Below, piece by piece: positions 61,605-64,000 of a stretch of 64,000 nt of DNA; the stretch's first letter is position 1; the number at the start of each line of letters is the position of its first letter. Both the position numbers and the translations under genes were made by a program. This stretch comes from Pyricularia pennisetigena (taxonomy: Eukaryota; Ascomycota; Sordariomycetes; Magnaporthales; Pyriculariaceae), in NCBI RefSeq assembly GCF_004337985.1, contig NC_043744.1:2392408-2456407 (forward strand). The letters run 5' to 3'. The notes under the pieces were generated by a model. It saw only the letters and a list, made by a program, of their open reading frames with translations, was not told the DNA's origin and searched no databases.

Positions 61605-62010
61605 CAGTAGTACAAACTGTTGGCTACCCAACACCCGCTTCTTTTCCTGGTCTCTCTCAAACAGCCAAGTGTTGCGAAACTCCGACGTCACGCCGTAGGG
61701 AGGCCGACTGTGCTCCGGCTCGTGCACTCCGCCATCGAGGACGGTTTAGCTTCACTGCGGAGCAACCAGGCTTGCGATGTCTGTGGGCTGCCTTCGCGCG
61801 GTAGGCGGGCTTCCCGGAATCAGGGGCTTCGGCTTGTGTGGCAATGTCGAGCATAAAGATATAACACACGAGTTTGGTGTGCACTTCATAGGTAAAGTTA
61901 TTTTTTTTCTTTTTTTTTCTGGAAGTTGACTTGGACATATAATAATAATATCAACATATCTTTTCAAACACAATCTTCACGCTACATAAATCTCTATTTG
62001 TTCCTTTCCG

Positions 62011-62058
<48 letters not shown>
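62011..62058. repeat. (AC)24 microsatellite
   Basis: About 24 AC units ending ten bases before the propeller start codon, hence in its 5' leader. Confidence 0.9.
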
Positions 62059-62059
<1 letters not shown>

Positions 62060-62068
62060 CACAACAAA

Positions 62069-62998
62069 ATGTCAACACAATCATCACACCGTCTCTACAT
62101 CCTCGACACAGATCTATCAACCAATGTATCTACAAGGAACGGGAGGATATTATCCTGCCGCCCCGACGGCAGCGACCTCCGCACTTTGGTCGACGGCATC
62201 AAAAACCTCCCAGACGGCATCGTCATCGACCACGCTCGCGGCCACATGTACTGGACCAGCATGGGCACCAGCTTATCGGTGGATGGCGGGTCCATCGAGC
62301 GCGCCAACCTGGACGGCTCAGACCACAAGACCGTGGTCGCGCCAGGAACCGTCGGCGTCTTCACCCCGAAGCAGATCACCCTCGCCCGCCGCAGCCGCAA
62401 GCTCTACTGGTGCGACAGGGAGGGGATGAAGGTCATGCGGGCCGACGCCGATGGCTCCAACGTCGAAGTGCTGTGCTCGACGGGTGACGCGGCCGTCGAG
62501 GTCGAGAGGTGCGACCAGACGAGGTGGTGCGTCGGCGTGGCCGTCGACGAGGATCGCGGCTTTGTCTACTGGACGCAAAAGGGCCCGTCCAAGGGCGACA
62601 AGGGGCGCATCTTCCGTGCTCCCATCGGCCAGTCGCCGTTCGCGCCCGACGACGTCGAGGTTCTGATCGACGGGCTGCCGGAACCCATCGATCTCGAGGT
62701 GGACGAGGAGACGGGCACGCTTTACTGGACCGACAGGGGCGATCCGCCGACGGGGAACTCGCTCAACAGCGTCAGCGTTGCTGCCGTGGAGGGGCTTAAG
62801 AATGGGACCGCCAGGGGCCAGGTCCGAGCCCTGGCGAGGAGGCTGCACGAGGCCATCGGGTTGACCTTGCATAAGAGCGAGGGCATATGCTATGTTACGG
62901 ATCTGGCGGGAGGCGTATACGCGGTTGATATAAAAAATAGCCAGAAGACTGTAATTTTCAGCGAGTTGGGAGATATTACTGGCATTGCGCTGGCTTGA
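62069..62998 (+). CDS. YWTD-type six-bladed beta-propeller protein (309 aa)
   Basis: An intronless gene whose product is built of LDL-receptor class B (YWTD) style repeats: LYILDTD, HMYWTSMG, KLYWCDRE, FVYWTQKG, LYWTDRGD and ICYVTDLAG. Each is preceded by a strand such as GSIERANLDGSDHKTVV. Six such repeats fit one complete propeller. There is no signal peptide or membrane segment, unlike animal LDL receptors, so it is probably cytosolic. Related soluble propellers in microbes include lactonase- or TolB-like proteins, but no catalytic residues were recognised here. It lies downstream of the hydroxyacyl-CoA dehydrogenase on the same strand, which suggests but does not show a shared pathway. 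Confidence 0.85.
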   Translation: MSTQSSHRLYILDTDLSTNVSTRNGRILSCRPDGSDLRTLVDGIKNLPDGIVIDHARGHMYWTSMGTSLSVDGGSIERANLDGSDHKTVVAPGTVGVFTPKQITLARRSRKLYWCDREGMKVMRADADGSNVEVLCSTGDAAVEVERCDQTRWCVGVAVDEDRGFVYWTQKGPSKGDKGRIFRAPIGQSPFAPDDVEVLIDGLPEPIDLEVDEETGTLYWTDRGDPPTGNSLNSVSVAAVEGLKNGTARGQVRALARRLHEAIGLTLHKSEGICYVTDLAGGVYAVDIKNSQKTVIFSELGDITGIALA

Positions 62999-63402
62999 TA
63001 CAAGAGACTTTATCTTCACAACTCAAGACAGCGAGCATAAAGTTATTCTACAGGACAGCATTTATAGACCGCAATCAGCATAGTAAACAAGGTTATACCG
63101 ACGCAATATCATCATGTGAGGTTGCTGACTGTCTGATACCTATCTCGCAATTCACAAGTACACACTGAGAAACGGAAAAGTCACTATTAACGTCTTGATT
63201 ACCACCCGCAGACAATGGTATCAATATGCGATAAACAAGAAAAAAAAGAAGAAAAAAAGAATTCAAGCGAGCTGATGCTCTCTTGAGCTGCTCGGTATAA
63301 CCGGCCAGAAACATAAATATGGGATACATCAGACTGGAGATGTGACAGCTTACAACGTATAAGAGAGGTGGCAATGAAAATGAAAGCTAAGAAAAATACG
63401 GG
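62999..63402. other. Convergent spacer before the right-edge gene
   Basis: About 400 bp where the propeller gene and the right-edge gene end tail to tail. Nothing else is recognised. Confidence 0.5.
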
Positions 63403-64000
63403 TTATATCCTCAGCCCTCGAGTCCTCCCTGGAATCGGCATACGAGCCCGGTCCGGGGATGCGATGAGAAACCCGTCCTGGTCATACAGCCCCAGACTAT
63501 CAACACTTCTCCTGTCCGGGCTAACATCAACCCCATCCATGGCTGCCATGTTCGCACTCCTTGCATGCATGTTCCACTGGTATCCCACTGGAAACCTGGA
63601 GGGTGTGTCATTCTCCTCGTGTCCGCTGCCACGCTTCTCCAGGTTGCCAAGGTCGTTGAGAAAGCGCCCCGAAACCGCTGCCCGAAAGCTGCCCGACAGC
63701 CTGTCGAAATCTAGCTTGGGCATCTTGAGCTGCATCAGCTGGTCGTCCGTATCCTCAACTGGCGACGGTTGGGCTGGCGGCGAACAAGACGACTGCCGTT
63801 CATCACAACCACCCCAGATTGACATGGCACATCCACGCGGTGTTAATGCACTGCTGGGTGGCGACTGTGGTGGTGATGACGACTGCGCGTTCTGCGGCGC
63901 CGCCTCCGTTTCTTCACCGCTGGCCACAGCTTCTCCCAGCGACAGGTAGTTTCTCGACCCGACCGGTCTTGCCGATGGGCGAAAGCCGCCACCCCTGAGT
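63403..64000 (-). CDS. C-terminal end of an unrecognised protein (runs off the right edge)
   Basis: The minus-strand frame is open from base 64000 to a stop at 63403, about 198 codons, with no start in view that must be used. The visible part begins LRGGGFRPSARPVGSRNYLS, passes a Ser/Pro/Gln-rich stretch and includes DQLMQLKMPKLDFDRLSGSF, RAAVSGRFLNDLGNLEKRGS and FPVGYQWNMHARSANMAAMD. It ends DRARMPIPGRTRGLRI. Composition and the absence of stops support coding, but I do not recognise the family. It may be the disordered tail of a larger protein. Confidence 0.6.
   Translation of the reverse strand, partial: LRGGGFRPSARPVGSRNYLSLGEAVASGEETEAAPQNAQSSSPPQSPPSSALTPRGCAMSIWGGCDERQSSCSPPAQPSPVEDTDDQLMQLKMPKLDFDRLSGSFRAAVSGRFLNDLGNLEKRGSGHEENDTPSRFPVGYQWNMHARSANMAAMDGVDVSPDRRSVDSLGLYDQDGFLIASPDRARMPIPGRTRGLRI

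Overview
The window reads as a chromosomal segment of a filamentous ascomycete (Pezizomycotina). A Sordariomycete is most likely and Magnaporthales is possible, but that is inference. The genes have short introns (about 60-130 bp) with GT...AG ends and CTAAC/CTGAC-like branch sites. Coding DNA is richer in G+C than the spacers. Typical fungal families are present: a SepA-type formin, an AA9 polysaccharide monooxygenase with a fungal CBM1, and HypA/Trs120. Exon joints below were worked out by hand from splice signals, reading phase and family continuity, and in every complete spliced gene the exon lengths sum to a multiple of three.

Layout. 1-3264 (-): 5' part of TRAPP-II subunit Trs120/HypA, running off the left edge. 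4132-5201 (-): secreted AA9 LPMO with CBM1. 6381-7731 (-): atypical short-chain dehydrogenase-like protein. 9555-10901 (+): phosphoserine aminotransferase. 11119-12455 (-): checkpoint clamp protein Hus1. 12939-13718 (-): RING protein. 14359-14952 (-): small single-pass membrane protein. 17569-23016 (+): formin. 23999-26351 (+): DUF2264 protein. 26837-32866 (-): COPII scaffold Sec16. 34499-38627 (+): P4-ATPase Neo1. 39864-42623 (-): Rab GAP Gyp7. 43676-44608 (-): Mso1-like protein. 45377-46531 (-): MAK16. 47274-49270 (+): mitochondrial tRNA-modifying GTPase Mss1. 49647-49871 (-): 52-residue acidic protein. 49872-55556: gene-poor stretch with two N gaps. 55557-56666 (-): GH18 protein. 57248-58987 (-): class III CoA-transferase. 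60057-61049 (+): 3-hydroxyacyl-CoA dehydrogenase family. 62069-62998 (+): YWTD-type propeller. 63403-64000 (-): 3' end of an unrecognised gene.

Functional picture. The left and middle parts are mostly conserved housekeeping genes. Six of them act in membrane traffic or polarised secretion: Trs120, the formin, Sec16, Neo1, Gyp7 and Mso1. The rest cover serine synthesis, the DNA-damage checkpoint, 60S ribosome assembly and mitochondrial tRNA modification. The right end (55-63 kb) looks accessory and catabolic: GH18, CoA-transferase, hydroxyacid dehydrogenase and propeller genes lie close together, bounded by gaps, microsatellites and a 314-base poly-A run. No CRISPR array, rRNA, intact transposon or convincing tRNA was seen. 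No unmistakably new system was found. The most interesting items are the SDR lacking both signature motifs, the 52-residue GRSGYN protein, the trafficking-gene concentration and the small catabolic group at the right end.
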